DNA from: Sphingomonas hylomeconis
GTDB taxonomy: Bacteria > Pseudomonadota > Alphaproteobacteria > Sphingomonadales > Sphingomonadaceae
Assembly: GCF_025370105.1 (NCBI RefSeq)
Contig: NZ_JANQBK010000003.1
Location: 124,001 to 188,000 of the forward strand
Length of the DNA stretch: 64,000 nucleotides
Direction of reading: 5' to 3'
The notes beneath the pieces are model-generated. The model was not told the DNA's origin. It was given only the letters and a program-made list of their open reading frames with translations, and made no database searches. Of the stretch, positions 52,164 to 61,426 are shown piece after piece (positions within the stretch are counted from its first letter, which is position 1; each line of letters begins with the position of its first letter). Both the position numbers and the translations under genes were made by a program.

Positions 52164-52757
52164 TCAGTTGCGGCTCGGGAAGATGCCTTGCAGCGCGATC
52201 ACCGTGGTGATCGCGAGATAGGGATCGAGAATCGAGAAAGGCTGGCTGCCGCCGGTAGCCCCGACCGTCACCGTACCGGCGACGTTCAGGCCGCCGAGCG
52301 CCACCGAGGTGGCGGTGCCGGCGGGGCAATAGAGCGCGGGCACCGCACTCGGAGAGGGATCCGAATCCACGGCGCGGCCGAAGACCAGATTGTTGTCGGG
52401 CGTGTTGAGCGTCGCCTTGGTCTGCGTCGCGTTGAACGAAGAGGTCGAACTGAACGTCGCGGTGTGCGAATGGATCGGCATATTGTTGGTCGTCAGCGTG
52501 GTGACCTCGGTGCCGGCCGCCTCGCCGATCACGTAATCCTGCAGACCCGGACCCTGGCCGGTGCCAATTGCCCGGCGGCCCCGCAAGTCGGGAAGGGCAA
52601 AGGTGCTCTGCCCGTTGCCACCAAAGTTTGTACCGAGCAGCGAAAACAACGCCGTATTCTGCTGGATGGGGAGCAACGCGCCATTGCACAGATGCCAACC
52701 GACGGGCGCGAAGTTCCAGCCCCCCTGCAAAATCTGCCCCAGAAACGGATCTGCCAT
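52164..52757 (-). CDS. Phage tail-collar domain (MdpB/microcystin-dependent-like) protein
   Basis: 197 residues from ATG 52757 (GGGGGATG upstream). N-terminal MADPFLGQILQGGWNFAPVGWHLCNGALLPIQQNTALFSLLGTNFGGNGQSTFALPDLRGR is the tail-collar fold signature. The C-terminal half is T/S/G-rich with NNMPIHSHTATF, ending LDPYLAITTVIALQGIFPSRN. Stand-alone chromosomal members are not part of a prophage; no other phage genes lie here. The protein probably trimerises and is surface or secreted, but export and role are unknown. Confidence 0.88.
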   Translation of the reverse strand: MADPFLGQILQGGWNFAPVGWHLCNGALLPIQQNTALFSLLGTNFGGNGQSTFALPDLRGRRAIGTGQGPGLQDYVIGEAAGTEVTTLTTNNMPIHSHTATFSSTSSFNATQTKATLNTPDNNLVFGRAVDSDPSPSAVPALYCPAGTATSVALGGLNVAGTVTVGATGGSQPFSILDPYLAITTVIALQGIFPSRN

Positions 52758-52951
52758 GATATACATCCCCCGCGTTGAAAAACCGTCTGTTTCATTACTA
52801 TACTGGAATGAAAGATGACAATGCAAGGTGGATACAGGCAGTCAATCAGACTCCCAGACTCCACCAATGATATTCGGTCTGACGCTATGGAGCGATACAG
52901 AGCTTTAGTTATAGTTTGAGCAACTGTGTGCAATGCACCATGTACTCCAGC

Positions 52952-54166
52952 CTATTGGCGATCCGTGGCGTTGCGCAGCGCACTCAGCCGGGCATGGACC
53001 GGATCCAGGCAGGGTGCCACGGCGGCCCGGATTGCCGCCGATGCCGCGGCACGCTTGCCCGCTGCGTCGGCAACGAATGGCGCGCCGGGGAATTTTGCGT
53101 GGCGCCCGGGTACCGACCGCATTGCTGCGCTTTCCGATGCGTCGGGCGTAAAGCCGAAATGGCCGGGAATTCGCTGTGCCATCGCCGCTGGCAGTTCGGC
53201 ATAATCGACCAGCAGGCCGCCTCCGGACGGCCAGTGATCGAGCACCGCCTGGAGGATGCGGTGCAGCACATGCGCGCAATATTCCTCGCGCGGCATCGCC
53301 GCACCGGCGCTGCCGAACAGGTGATCGGGCAAGAGCCCGGCCACCGTCTGGATGCCCGGCATGCGGCTGTGCGACACCATCACTTCGATCGGATCGCGGT
53401 ACAGGAAGATCCAAGGGACATCGGGAAAGGCGGCGCGGAACAGTGGCAGCGCCAGCACGTGCCAACTGTCGAGCTTGACGAACAGGCGCTTGCCGGTGAG
53501 ATCCCCCGCCAGCGCGGCGATCATCGCGCGCAGCGCCGACACCCGTGCCGGCAGCGGCATGGCCGATGCGACGCCCCATTGCACGACCGCGTCGAGCGGC
53601 TCGGGTTCGGCCAGCACGATATGATGTGCGACCGCCGCGAGCATCTGCGCCACCAGCGTCGAGCCGCAGCGCGACATGTGGAAGACGAAGCCGGCGGGCG
53701 TCGCGGCGGGCGGTGCCGGGGCGCCCGAGACCAGCGTATCGAACGTCGTTCGCGCGCGGAACATCGCGCTGAACGGTCGCGTGGCCGCCTGCCGCGCCGC
53801 CTCGTCGTAGAAGGGCTGTACCGGTGCCTGCGTGCCGAACCACGCCCAGTCGAATGCTGGTGCCGCGCCGGTGGCAATGGAGCGCGCCGGGCGCCAGCCT
53901 GGTAACGGCCAACGATCCAAGCTGACGGGGGCGGCCATCCGCCGCCCGATGCCCGGCGCGCCGCCCCCCATCGCCTGTTGTGCCGCAGCAGGATCGAGCG
54001 GCAGGCCCTGCGCCGCCGCGCTGGCCAGCATGGCGGCGAGATAATCGTCGGGCCGATCGATCGCGCCGAGCCGCGCCTGCAATGACGGATCGGCGAGTAC
54101 CAGCGCACGAAAGTCCGCGAGCGTGCCGTCGCCGATCCCCGCCGATTGATCCGTGCCCGTCTCCAC
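52952..54166 (-). CDS. Sulfotransferase-like protein with Nif11-like N-terminal segment
   Basis: 404 residues. The centre contains FVFHMSRCGSTLVAQMLAAV (about residue 160), a P-loop-like PAPS-binding segment of sulfotransferases, then KLDSWHVLALPLFRAAFPDVPWIFLYRDPIEVMVSH with the Arg-Asp-Pro 3-prime-phosphate site. The first 65 residues (LADFRALVLADPSLQARLGAIDRPDDYLAAMLASAAAQGLPLDPAAAQQAM) closely resemble a Nif11 leader-type domain. That is normally found in precursor peptides, not enzymes. It stands upstream of the tail-collar gene on the same strand. Sulfotransferase call is good; the Nif11 likeness is by eye. Confidence 0.75.
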   Translation of the reverse strand: METGTDQSAGIGDGTLADFRALVLADPSLQARLGAIDRPDDYLAAMLASAAAQGLPLDPAAAQQAMGGGAPGIGRRMAAPVSLDRWPLPGWRPARSIATGAAPAFDWAWFGTQAPVQPFYDEAARQAATRPFSAMFRARTTFDTLVSGAPAPPAATPAGFVFHMSRCGSTLVAQMLAAVAHHIVLAEPEPLDAVVQWGVASAMPLPARVSALRAMIAALAGDLTGKRLFVKLDSWHVLALPLFRAAFPDVPWIFLYRDPIEVMVSHSRMPGIQTVAGLLPDHLFGSAGAAMPREEYCAHVLHRILQAVLDHWPSGGGLLVDYAELPAAMAQRIPGHFGFTPDASESAAMRSVPGRHAKFPGAPFVADAAGKRAAASAAIRAAVAPCLDPVHARLSALRNATDRQ

Positions 54167-54246
54167 CGGTTCCGCCCCCGTTGCGCGGCGTGCAGCTTAG
54201 CGACGCCGCGCGCGCGAACAACCGGGCCGTCCGAGCGACTGCGGGG

Positions 54247-56067
54247 CTATTGCTGCGCGGCGATCCAGTCGTCGATCTTCTTCTCCAGCACCGGCATCGG
54301 CAGCGCGCCCGAATCGAGCACCGCGGCGTGGAAGCCGCGCGGATCGAACTTGGCGCCGAGCGCCGCCTTGGCCTTGGCCTTGCTGCGCAGGATCGTCAGC
54401 TGCCCGATCTTGTACGCCAGGGCCTGGCCGGGAATGGCGATGTAGCGTTCGACCTCGGCGGTCGCATCGGTCTTGGCCATCGGCGAATTGTCGAGCATGT
54501 ACTTGATCGACTGGTCGCGGCTCCAGCCCTTGGCGTGGATCCCGGTATCCACCACGAGCCGCATCGCGCGAAGCATTTCGTCGCTCAGCCCGCCCATGCG
54601 CTGGTACGGATCGGTTTCCATGCCGAGCTCGGGCCACAGCGTCTCGGCGTACAGCGCCCAGCCCTCGACATAGGCGGTGTTGCCGCCGAAGCGCATGAAC
54701 GCCGGCAGCTTGTCGTTCTCCGCCGCCAGGCTGATCTGGAAATGATGCCCCGGCACTGCCTCGTGCAGGAACAGCGTCTCGGTGCCCCAGGTATAGCGCG
54801 AGGGCAGGTCATAGGTGTTGTAGAAGAACGTGCCCGGGCGCGATCCGTCGACCGTACCGTCCTGATAGGAACCGCCGGCATCGGTCTTCTCCTTATATTC
54901 CGGCACCGGGCGGATCACGAGCTTGCTGCGCGGGATCAGCGAGAATTGCTCGCGCACGCGCGCATCGACACGCCGGCCGATCGCTTCATAGGCGAGCCGC
55001 AATTCTTCCTTGGATTTGGGCTGGAAGCGCGGGTCGGTGCGCAGGAAGGTGAAGAATTCGGCCAGCGTACCCTTGAAGCCGACCTTCTGCTTCTGCGCCT
55101 CCATGTCCTTCAGGATCCGCGCCACTTCCGACAGGCCGAGCTGGTGAACCGCTTCTGCCTTGAGCGGCAGCGTCGTGCTCTGCTCGATCAGATAGTCATA
55201 GAGTTTCGCGCCGCCCGGCATCGCCGACAGGCCGACGCTGTCGCGCGCCGCGGCGAGATAGGTGTTGGCCAGGAAATCGCGCACCCGCTGGTGCGCCGGG
55301 ATCAGCACGTCGCGGATCTGCGCGGCATAGGCGGTGCGCAGTCGCGCCTGTTCGGTGGCCGGGATCGTCGCCGGGAAGGTCTTGACCGGCCCGTAGAAGG
55401 TGGAGCCCTCCACGCCTTGCGCGATGATATTGTCGAACTGCTCGATCATGTTGCGCACGGTCAGCTTGGGCTGCACCACGCCGCTCTTCATGCCCTGGCG
55501 GAAGCGCGCGATCGCCGCATCCAGCTGCACCGCATATTGCGCGTTGCGCTTCAGGTTGTTCTGGTAATCGAGCAGGGTCTTGAACGGCGCCGCGCCCTGG
55601 CCCGAGGCGATATCGGGATAGAAGCCCTGGATGCCGTTGAAATGATCGAGCGGGCGAACAACGGTCAGCGCGACAATATCGGGCTCCGAGCCGCGCAGCG
55701 AGCGCAGCGTGCCGAAACGGAACACGTCATAGGCGAGCTGGTCTACCGGGGTCAGCTTGTCGCGCTTGATGGCGTCGAGCCGGCGCAAATCGCTCTGGCT
55801 GGCGGCACGATCGGCGGCGATCTGCCGGTCCGAGAAGAAATCGCCGAGCCGGTCGGCATAGCGCAGATCGCCGCGGAACAGCGCGCTGATCGGGTTGAGC
55901 TTGAGGCTGGCCTCGTCGCTGTCATGGAACAATTGCTTGAGCTTGGCATCCTCCGGCCCGTCGCCCGGCGCCGCGACCGGCTTGGCGAGCTGCTGCGCCG
56001 CGGCGGGCACGGAGACGAGAAGGGTGGTGGCGAGCAAGGCGGCGAGGCGCAGGGGTGTGATGGTCAT
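54247..56067 (-). CDS. DUF885-family exported metallo-hydrolase
   Basis: 606 residues. Signal peptide MTITPLRLAALLATTLLVSVPAAAQQ. The DUF885 domain covers most of the chain, with the zinc-site motif LFLHEAVPGHHFQISLAAE (HExxxHH-like) near 435 and AYVEGWALYAETLWPELG thereafter. DUF885 proteins are predicted periplasmic peptidases or esterases. Monocistronic by spacing; divergent from the SBF-like transporter gene with a 77-bp gap. Confidence 0.88.
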   Translation of the reverse strand: MTITPLRLAALLATTLLVSVPAAAQQLAKPVAAPGDGPEDAKLKQLFHDSDEASLKLNPISALFRGDLRYADRLGDFFSDRQIAADRAASQSDLRRLDAIKRDKLTPVDQLAYDVFRFGTLRSLRGSEPDIVALTVVRPLDHFNGIQGFYPDIASGQGAAPFKTLLDYQNNLKRNAQYAVQLDAAIARFRQGMKSGVVQPKLTVRNMIEQFDNIIAQGVEGSTFYGPVKTFPATIPATEQARLRTAYAAQIRDVLIPAHQRVRDFLANTYLAAARDSVGLSAMPGGAKLYDYLIEQSTTLPLKAEAVHQLGLSEVARILKDMEAQKQKVGFKGTLAEFFTFLRTDPRFQPKSKEELRLAYEAIGRRVDARVREQFSLIPRSKLVIRPVPEYKEKTDAGGSYQDGTVDGSRPGTFFYNTYDLPSRYTWGTETLFLHEAVPGHHFQISLAAENDKLPAFMRFGGNTAYVEGWALYAETLWPELGMETDPYQRMGGLSDEMLRAMRLVVDTGIHAKGWSRDQSIKYMLDNSPMAKTDATAEVERYIAIPGQALAYKIGQLTILRSKAKAKAALGAKFDPRGFHAAVLDSGALPMPVLEKKIDDWIAAQQ

Positions 56068-56144
56068 GGGCTACACGCCTAGGTCGGTGCAACGGCCGGA
56101 GCAAGAGCTTGACGTGTAACGACCCGTGACGGACAGGCCCGGCC

Positions 56145-57119
56145 ATGATCCGTCGTTTCCTGTCGCTGTTCGAACCTTTCATTCTCATGTTGTTAGGCAC
56201 CGTGCTGCTCGCCAGCCTGCTGCCCGCGCGTGGCGTCTGGGCGGGGATCTTCTCCTATCTCGCCGATGCCGGCATCGTCCTGCTGTTCTTCCTGCACGGC
56301 GCCAAATTGTCACGCCAGGCGATCCTCGACGGCGCGCGCAACTGGCGGCTGCACCTCGCCGTGCTGAGCGTCACCTTCGTGCTGTTTCCGCTGCTCGGCC
56401 TCGGGCTCGCCGCGCTGCCGCTGGTCACCGGGCCGGTCGCGGCGGGGCTGCTGTTTCTCACGCTGCTGCCTTCCACCGTGCAGTCCTCGATCGCCTTCAC
56501 CGCGATCGCGCGCGGCAATGTCGCCGCCGCGGTGTGCAGCGCATCCTTCTCCAATCTGCTCGGCATCCTCGTCACGCCACTGCTCGTCGCGCTGCTCATG
56601 CAGGGCGATGGCGGCATCTCGCTCGCCTCGATCGAGACGATCGTGTTGCAGCTGCTCGTGCCGTTCGTCGCCGGGCATCTGCTGCGCCCGCTGATCGGCG
56701 CGTTCGTCGCGCGGCAGAAGGTGCTGCTGTCGCTGGTCGATCGCGGCTCGATCCTGCTCGTCGTGTACAGCGCGTTCGGTGCCGCGGTGGTCGAGGGGTT
56801 GTGGCATCGGCTGAGCGGGCAGGATCTGGCGATCATCACCGGCCTGTGCGTTCTCCTGCTGGCGGTCGTGCTGCTCACCACCTGGGCATTGGCGCGGCTG
56901 ATGAAGCTGCCGCGTGGCGATGCCATCGTGCTGCAATTCTGCGGCTCGAAGAAGAGCCTCGCCTCGGGCGTGCCGATGGCCGGCGTGCTGTTTCCGGCGG
57001 CGCAGGTCGGCGTCGTGCTGCTGCCGCTGATGCTGTTCCACCAGATCCAGCTGATCGCCTGCGCGGTGATCGCCAAGCGCTACGGGCAGAGCGCGCCGGT
57101 CGAGCCGGCAAACCTGTGA
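56145..57119 (+). CDS. SBF-like (bile acid:sodium symporter family) transporter
   Basis: 324 residues, ten hydrophobic segments. Motifs of the YfeH/SBF-like family: YLADAGIVLLFFLHGAKLSRQAI, LLPSTVQSSIAFTAIARGNVAAAVCSASFSNLLGI (the first crossover/sodium motif) and LQFCGSKKSLASGVPMAGVLF (second crossover). Likely sodium-coupled symporter; substrate unknown. It precedes the sulfate activation genes by 62 bp on the same strand, so it could carry a sulfur-related anion, but this is only positional. Confidence 0.87.
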   Translation: MIRRFLSLFEPFILMLLGTVLLASLLPARGVWAGIFSYLADAGIVLLFFLHGAKLSRQAILDGARNWRLHLAVLSVTFVLFPLLGLGLAALPLVTGPVAAGLLFLTLLPSTVQSSIAFTAIARGNVAAAVCSASFSNLLGILVTPLLVALLMQGDGGISLASIETIVLQLLVPFVAGHLLRPLIGAFVARQKVLLSLVDRGSILLVVYSAFGAAVVEGLWHRLSGQDLAIITGLCVLLLAVVLLTTWALARLMKLPRGDAIVLQFCGSKKSLASGVPMAGVLFPAAQVGVVLLPLMLFHQIQLIACAVIAKRYGQSAPVEPANL

Positions 57120-57181
57120 TTGTCCCCGGCCAACAATTCGGGGCATACCGCCGGCGGGCCTGATCGCCCACTTGGGGGCCC

Positions 57182-58090
57182 ATGACGACAGCGACCATTC
57201 TCACGCATCTCGAGCGGCTCGAGGCCGAGAGCATCCAGATCCTGCGCGAAGTGGTGGCCGAGGCCGACAAGCCGGTGATGCTCTATTCGGTCGGCAAGGA
57301 CAGCGCGGTGATGCTGCACCTCGCGCGGAAAGCCTTCTATCCCGCGCCGCCGCCCTTTCCGCTGCTGCATGTCGATACGACGTGGAAATTCCGCGACATG
57401 TATGCCTTGCGTGATCGCATGGCGGCGGAGAGCGGGATGGAGCTGCTGGTCTATCGCAACCCCGATGCCGAGGCGCGGGGCATCAACCCGTTCGATCATG
57501 GCGGGCTGCACACCGATCTTTGGAAGACTGAAGGGTTGAAGCAGGCGCTCGACCAATATGGCTTCGATGCCGCGTTCGGCGGCGCGCGGCGCGACGAGGA
57601 AAAGTCCCGCGCGAAAGAGCGCGTGTTCAGCTTTCGCTCGGCCAACCATCGCTGGGACCCCAAGAACCAGCGGCCCGAACTGTGGCACCTCTACAATGCG
57701 CGGAAAGCCAAGGGGGAGAGCATCCGCGTCTTCCCGATCTCGAACTGGACCGAGCTCGATATCTGGCAGTACATCCAGGCGGAGGACATTCCGATCGTCC
57801 CGCTCTATTTCGCCGCGCCGCGCCCGACGGTGGAGCGTGACGGGATGCTGCTGATGGTCGATGACGATCGCTTCCGGCTGGCGCCGGGCGAAGTGCCGGT
57901 CGACCGCTCGATCCGCTTCCGCACGCTCGGCTGCTATCCGCTGACCGGCGCGGTCGAGAGCGAAGCGACCACCTTGTCGCAGGTAATCCAGGAAATGCTG
58001 CTCACCACCACCAGCGAACGCCAGGGCCGGGCGATCGATCACGACCAGGCGGGCAGCATGGAGAAGAAGAAGCAGGAGGGGTATTTCTGA
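57182..58090 (+). CDS. cysD: Sulfate adenylyltransferase small subunit
   Basis: 302 residues. PP-loop ATP pyrophosphatase motif [19 protein letters not shown] near residue 38, followed by [16 protein letters not shown] and the CysD signature [26 protein letters not shown]-terminus [20 protein letters not shown] is typical. Forms APS from sulfate and ATP with CysN. The stop overlaps the cysNC ATG (TGATG), so the pair is translationally coupled. Confidence 0.96.
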   Translation: MTTATILTHLERLEAESIQILREVVAEADKPVMLYSVGKDSAVMLHLARKAFYPAPPPFPLLHVDTTWKFRDMYALRDRMAAESGMELLVYRNPDAEARGINPFDHGGLHTDLWKTEGLKQALDQYGFDAAFGGARRDEEKSRAKERVFSFRSANHRWDPKNQRPELWHLYNARKAKGESIRVFPISNWTELDIWQYIQAEDIPIVPLYFAAPRPTVERDGMLLMVDDDRFRLAPGEVPVDRSIRFRTLGCYPLTGAVESEATTLSQVIQEMLLTTTSERQGRAIDHDQAGSMEKKKQEGYF

Positions 58091-60147
58091 TGGGCGTTAG
58101 CCTCACGCCGGACGCCACTTCCCCCCTCCCGCTTGCGGGAGGGGCTGGGGGAGGGCCTGTCTATCAATCGGGTCGCGCGCTTGTGGACACGTCCTCCCCC
58201 AGCCCCTCCCGCAAGCGGGAGGGGAGTTATGTCACCGACGCGCTCATCGCCTCGGATATCGACGCGTATCTCCACAGCCACGCGCACAAATCGCTGCTCC
58301 GCTTCATCACCTGCGGCAGCGTGGACGACGGCAAATCGACGCTGATCGGCCGGCTGCTCTACGACAGCAAGACGATCTTCGAGGATCAGCTCGAGGCGCT
58401 CGAAGCCGACAGCAAGCGGGTCGGCACGCAGGGGCAGAACATCGATTTCGCGCTGCTCGTCGATGGCCTCGCCGCCGAGCGCGAACAGGGCATCACGATC
58501 GATGTCGCCTATCGCTTCTTCTCGACCGAGAAACGCAAGTTCATCGTCGCCGACACGCCCGGCCACGAGCAGTATACGCGCAACATGGTCACCGGCGCCT
58601 CGACTGCCGATCTCGCGGTGATCCTGATCGACGCGCGCAAGGGCGTGCTGACGCAGACGCGGCGGCACTCCTATCTCTGCCACCTGATCGGCATCCGCCA
58701 TCTCGTGCTCGCAGTGAACAAGATGGATCTGGTCGGCTACGACCAGCCGACCTACGACGCGATCGTCGCCGATTATGCCGCGTTTGCCGAGAGCATCGGC
58801 ATCGCCGCCTTCACCGCGCTGCCGATTTCGGGCTTTGCCGGCGACAACATCACGACGCTGTCGCCCAACACGCCGTGGTATGCCGGGCCGACCTTGATCG
58901 AGCATCTCGAAACCGTCCCGCTCGAGGTCGAGGCCGAACAGGCCAAGCCGTTCCGCATGGCGGTGCAATGGGTCAACCGCCCCAATCTCGATTTCCGCGG
59001 CTTTGCCGGCATGATCGCCAGCGGCCGTGTCGCGCCGGGCGACAAGATCCGCGTGCTGCCCTCGGGCCGCACCTCGAGCATCGAGCGCATCGTCACCGCC
59101 GACGGCGATCTGCCGCATGCCGTCGCCGGCCAGTCGGTGACCTTGACCTTCGCCGACGAGATCGATTGTAGCCGCGGCGACGTCATCGCCGCGGCGGGGA
59201 GCCCGCCGCAGACGGCCGACCAGTTCGAGGCGACGATCGTGTGGATGGCGGAAGAGCCGCTGCTGCCCGGCCGCGCTTTGTGGTTGAAATCCGCCACGCG
59301 CACCGTCAGCGCGACGGTGCAGGCGCCGAAGCACGCGGTCGACGTCAACACGATGGCCAAATTGTCGGTCAAGACGCTCGGGCTCAACGATATCGGCGTG
59401 GCCGAAGTCTATACCGACCGCGACATCGCGTTCGAACCCTATGCCGACGGACATGACAGCATCAACAAGGAGCTGGGCGGCTTCATCCTGATCGACAAGA
59501 TCACCAACGCCACGGTCGCGGCGGGCATGATCAACTTCGCGCTGCGCCGCAGCCAGAACGTCCACTGGCAGGCGATCGACATCACGCGCGAGGCGCATGC
59601 GCGGATCAAGGGGCAGAATCCGAAGCTGCTGTGGTTCACCGGCCTGTCCGGCTCGGGCAAATCGACCATCGCCAATCTGGTGGAGAAAAAGCTGCACGCG
59701 CTCGGCCGCCATTCCTTCCTGCTCGACGGCGACAATATCCGCCACGGGCTGAACAAGGATCTCGATTTCTCCGACGCGGGCCGGATCGAGAATATCCGCC
59801 GCGTCGGTGAGGTCGCCAAATTGATGACCGATGCCGGGTTGATCGTGCTCACCGCGTTCATCTCGCCGTTCCGCGTCGAGCGTGCGCTGGTGCGCAATAT
59901 GCTGCCGGCCGGCGAGTTCATCGAAGTGTTCGTCGATACGCCGCTCGACGTGGCCGAGGCGCGCGACGTGAAGGGCCTGTACGCCAAGGCGCGATCGGGC
60001 ACGCTCAAGAACTTCACCGGCATCGACAGCCCGTACGAGGCACCGGTGACGCCCGAGATACGCATCGACACGACGCGCGAAAGCCCCGAGGCCGCGGCCG
60101 AGCGCATCGTCGAGCATGTCATGGGCGTGTGGAGCTACGATCTGTGA
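58090..60147 (+). CDS. cysNC: Bifunctional sulfate adenylyltransferase large subunit / APS kinase
   Basis: 685 residues. The CysN GTPase part (about 55-460) has [24 protein letters not shown] and NKMD. The CysC kinase part (from about 510) has [38 protein letters not shown] and the downstream [16 protein letters not shown]. It makes APS then PAPS. Odd feature: residues about 12-45 come from a palindromic repeat (58123-58224) inserted in frame, so the usual short CysN N-terminus is extended by about 34 low-complexity residues ([11 protein letters not shown]...[10 protein letters not shown]). No later in-frame ATG or GTG precedes the GTPase domain, so this segment is probably translated. Confidence 0.95.
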   Translation: MGVSLTPDATSPLPLAGGAGGGPVYQSGRALVDTSSPSPSRKREGSYVTDALIASDIDAYLHSHAHKSLLRFITCGSVDDGKSTLIGRLLYDSKTIFEDQLEALEADSKRVGTQGQNIDFALLVDGLAAEREQGITIDVAYRFFSTEKRKFIVADTPGHEQYTRNMVTGASTADLAVILIDARKGVLTQTRRHSYLCHLIGIRHLVLAVNKMDLVGYDQPTYDAIVADYAAFAESIGIAAFTALPISGFAGDNITTLSPNTPWYAGPTLIEHLETVPLEVEAEQAKPFRMAVQWVNRPNLDFRGFAGMIASGRVAPGDKIRVLPSGRTSSIERIVTADGDLPHAVAGQSVTLTFADEIDCSRGDVIAAAGSPPQTADQFEATIVWMAEEPLLPGRALWLKSATRTVSATVQAPKHAVDVNTMAKLSVKTLGLNDIGVAEVYTDRDIAFEPYADGHDSINKELGGFILIDKITNATVAAGMINFALRRSQNVHWQAIDITREAHARIKGQNPKLLWFTGLSGSGKSTIANLVEKKLHALGRHSFLLDGDNIRHGLNKDLDFSDAGRIENIRRVGEVAKLMTDAGLIVLTAFISPFRVERALVRNMLPAGEFIEVFVDTPLDVAEARDVKGLYAKARSGTLKNFTGIDSPYEAPVTPEIRIDTTRESPEAAAERIVEHVMGVWSYDL
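58123..58224 (+). repeat. Palindromic repeat element inserted in frame in cysN
   Basis: A perfect 32-bp inverted repeat (58123-58154 and 58193-58224) with a 38-bp centre. Each arm itself begins or ends with a smaller hairpin (CCCCTCCCGC, two bases, GCGGGAGGGG). The total length of 102 bp is a multiple of three, and the element contains no stop in the cysN frame. The architecture resembles REP/BIME-type elements common between genes in sphingomonads; presence inside a coding region is unusual. Confidence 0.85.
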
Positions 60148-60878
60148 CTGATGCGGAACTTGCCCGAGACGTCGCCGATGAGGCCGGCCGGCTGCTGCTG
60201 GCGATCCGCGCCGAAGGCTGCGAAACCGGCAAGGCACTCGGCGTGCGCGGCGATGCCGAGGCGAACGCGCTGATCCTCGCCCGGCTGGCGTTGGCGCGCC
60301 CCGACGATGCAGTCCTGTCCGAAGAAGCGAGCGACGATCGCGTGCGCTGTGCCGCACCGCGCGTGTGGATCGTCGATCCGCTCGATGGCACGCGCGAATA
60401 TGCCGAGGGGCGCGAGGATTGGGCGGTGCATGTCGCGCTGGCGGTGGACCGCGTGCCGCTGATCGGTGCCGTGGCCTTGCCCGCGCAAGGCGTCACGTTC
60501 GACAGCGGGCAGCGCTTCGAGAGCATTGCGACGCCCCGCCGGCCGCGCATGGTGGTCAGCCGCACGCGCCCGCCAGAGGCGGCGATGACGGTCGCCCGCG
60601 CGCTCGACGCCGAGCTGATCCCGATGGGCTCGGCCGGCGCCAAGGCGATGGCGGTGGTCGATGGCCGCGCCGACATCTATCTCCATTCGGGCGGGCAATA
60701 CGAATGGGACAATTGCGCCCCCGCCGCGGTGGCGATCGCCGCAGGGCTCAGCGCAACGCGGCTGGATGGGGCGCCCTTGGTGTATAATTGCGAAGATCCG
60801 ATGCTGCCGGACCTGCTGATCTGCCGTGCGGAATTGCGCGATGTGGTGCTGGGCATTTTGGCAGCAACGCCGGCCTAA
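60144..60878 (+). CDS. cysQ: 3'(2'),5'-bisphosphate nucleotidase / inositol monophosphatase-like
   Basis: 244 residues starting at GTG 60144, which overlaps the cysNC stop (GTGA); another GTG lies at 60129. The lithium-sensitive phosphatase motifs are present: VLSEEASDD (metal-binding Glu), [25 protein letters not shown] (DPLDGT) and [17 protein letters not shown] (WDxxP-like, with Cys-Ala between). CysQ removes the 3-phosphate from PAP/PAPS, balancing the pathway that cysNC feeds. Third gene of the sulfate activation operon. Confidence 0.92.
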   Translation: MTDAELARDVADEAGRLLLAIRAEGCETGKALGVRGDAEANALILARLALARPDDAVLSEEASDDRVRCAAPRVWIVDPLDGTREYAEGREDWAVHVALAVDRVPLIGAVALPAQGVTFDSGQRFESIATPRRPRMVVSRTRPPEAAMTVARALDAELIPMGSAGAKAMAVVDGRADIYLHSGGQYEWDNCAPAAVAIAAGLSATRLDGAPLVYNCEDPMLPDLLICRAELRDVVLGILAATPA

Positions 60879-60886
60879 CCCGACTG

Positions 60887-60977
60887 CCGTCATCTTGAAC
60901 TAGATTCAGGATCCATCGCGCCGCACCTACGATCGCCCATGAGGCGCGATGGATCCTGACGTTCGTCAGGATGACGG
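60887..60977 (+). repeat. 91-bp imperfect palindromic repeat, copy 1
   Basis: Starts CCGTCATC and ends GATGACGG. Outer arms (TCAGGATCCATCGCGCC / GGCGCGATGGATCCTGA) pair around a 20-bp centre. Same length and largely same sequence as 61866-61956. It lies 9 bp after cysQ, where it could also act as a transcription barrier or RNA-stabilising hairpin. Confidence 0.85.
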
Positions 60978-61049
60978 CGAATTATGAGGCAAGGTGGGGA
61001 GCTTCTGTTGCTCGGTGCTCCCCGTACCGCCGGAATCCGCTTCTGTTGC

Positions 61050-61345
61050 CCGGTGCGGCCCAACCGCGCTTTTGTCGTTAGTAAACTAGACCGTTAGGTC
61101 CGGTTTACGCCGCAATCGCGAGTGCATCGTTGTCGTTAGCACTTGTGGTTTTGAGCCTATAAACGGTTACTCAGCCGTGGCAAAAACAGCACTTTTGAAC
61201 ACACGTCGATCCTGCTTCGGCCCCGTCAGAACCTGCCCTATAAGAGCGGGTTTTGGTGGAGCCGCCGGGTACTGCCCCCGGGTCCGTTGCGTCTATTATG
61301 CACTGCCATTTATCACCATAGTCTCCGGGGCAAGCCCCTTACGAC
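61050..61345 (-). ncRNA. ssrA: Transfer-messenger RNA, circularly permuted two-piece form
   Basis: On the minus strand the acceptor piece comes first and ends at CCA (61256-61254), with T stem CCGGG/CCCGG around loop GGCAGTA. After about 29 bp of intervening sequence the coding piece begins at 61224 with GGGGCCG, which pairs with CGGCTCC of the acceptor piece to give a 7-bp acceptor stem. The tag reading frame lies at 61140-61105: GCT AAC GAC AAC GAT GCA ..., encoding ANDNDALAIAA then TAA. A hairpin closing after the tag (TAAAC...GTTTA) matches the tmRNA helix 5. The permuted two-piece layout is characteristic of alphaproteobacteria. Outer ends (61345, 61050) are approximate. Confidence 0.93.
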
Positions 61346-61351
61346 ACGCCA

Positions 61352-61379
61352 GATATAGGTAGCCGCGCCGCTTTTGCAA
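61352..61379 (-). promoter_or_regulatory. Promoter of the tmRNA gene
   Basis: Minus strand TTGCAA (61379-61374), 16-bp spacer, TATATC (61357-61352). Predicted start near 61345, just before the acceptor piece. The divergent Rrf2 gene starts at 61427. Confidence 0.6.
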
Positions 61380-61426
61380 AGCCCGCCTTTTGCTCGCCAC
61401 AAATCCGTTCCATGAGCTAGGATATC

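Noticed and set aside
52164..52757. Prophage remnant suggested by the tail-collar protein
   Set aside because: No integrase, capsid, terminase or other tail gene nearby; stand-alone collar proteins are common chromosomal genes.
58039..60357. 772-codon open frame antisense to cysNC
   Set aside because: Shadow frame caused by GC-rich codon bias; the plus strand encodes a complete CysNC with all motifs, and the antisense product has low-complexity R/D/A composition.
60997..61023. GGGGAGC...GCTCCCC hairpin as a terminator
   Set aside because: Seven-base stem with a 13-base loop and no T-run on either strand; too weak to call.
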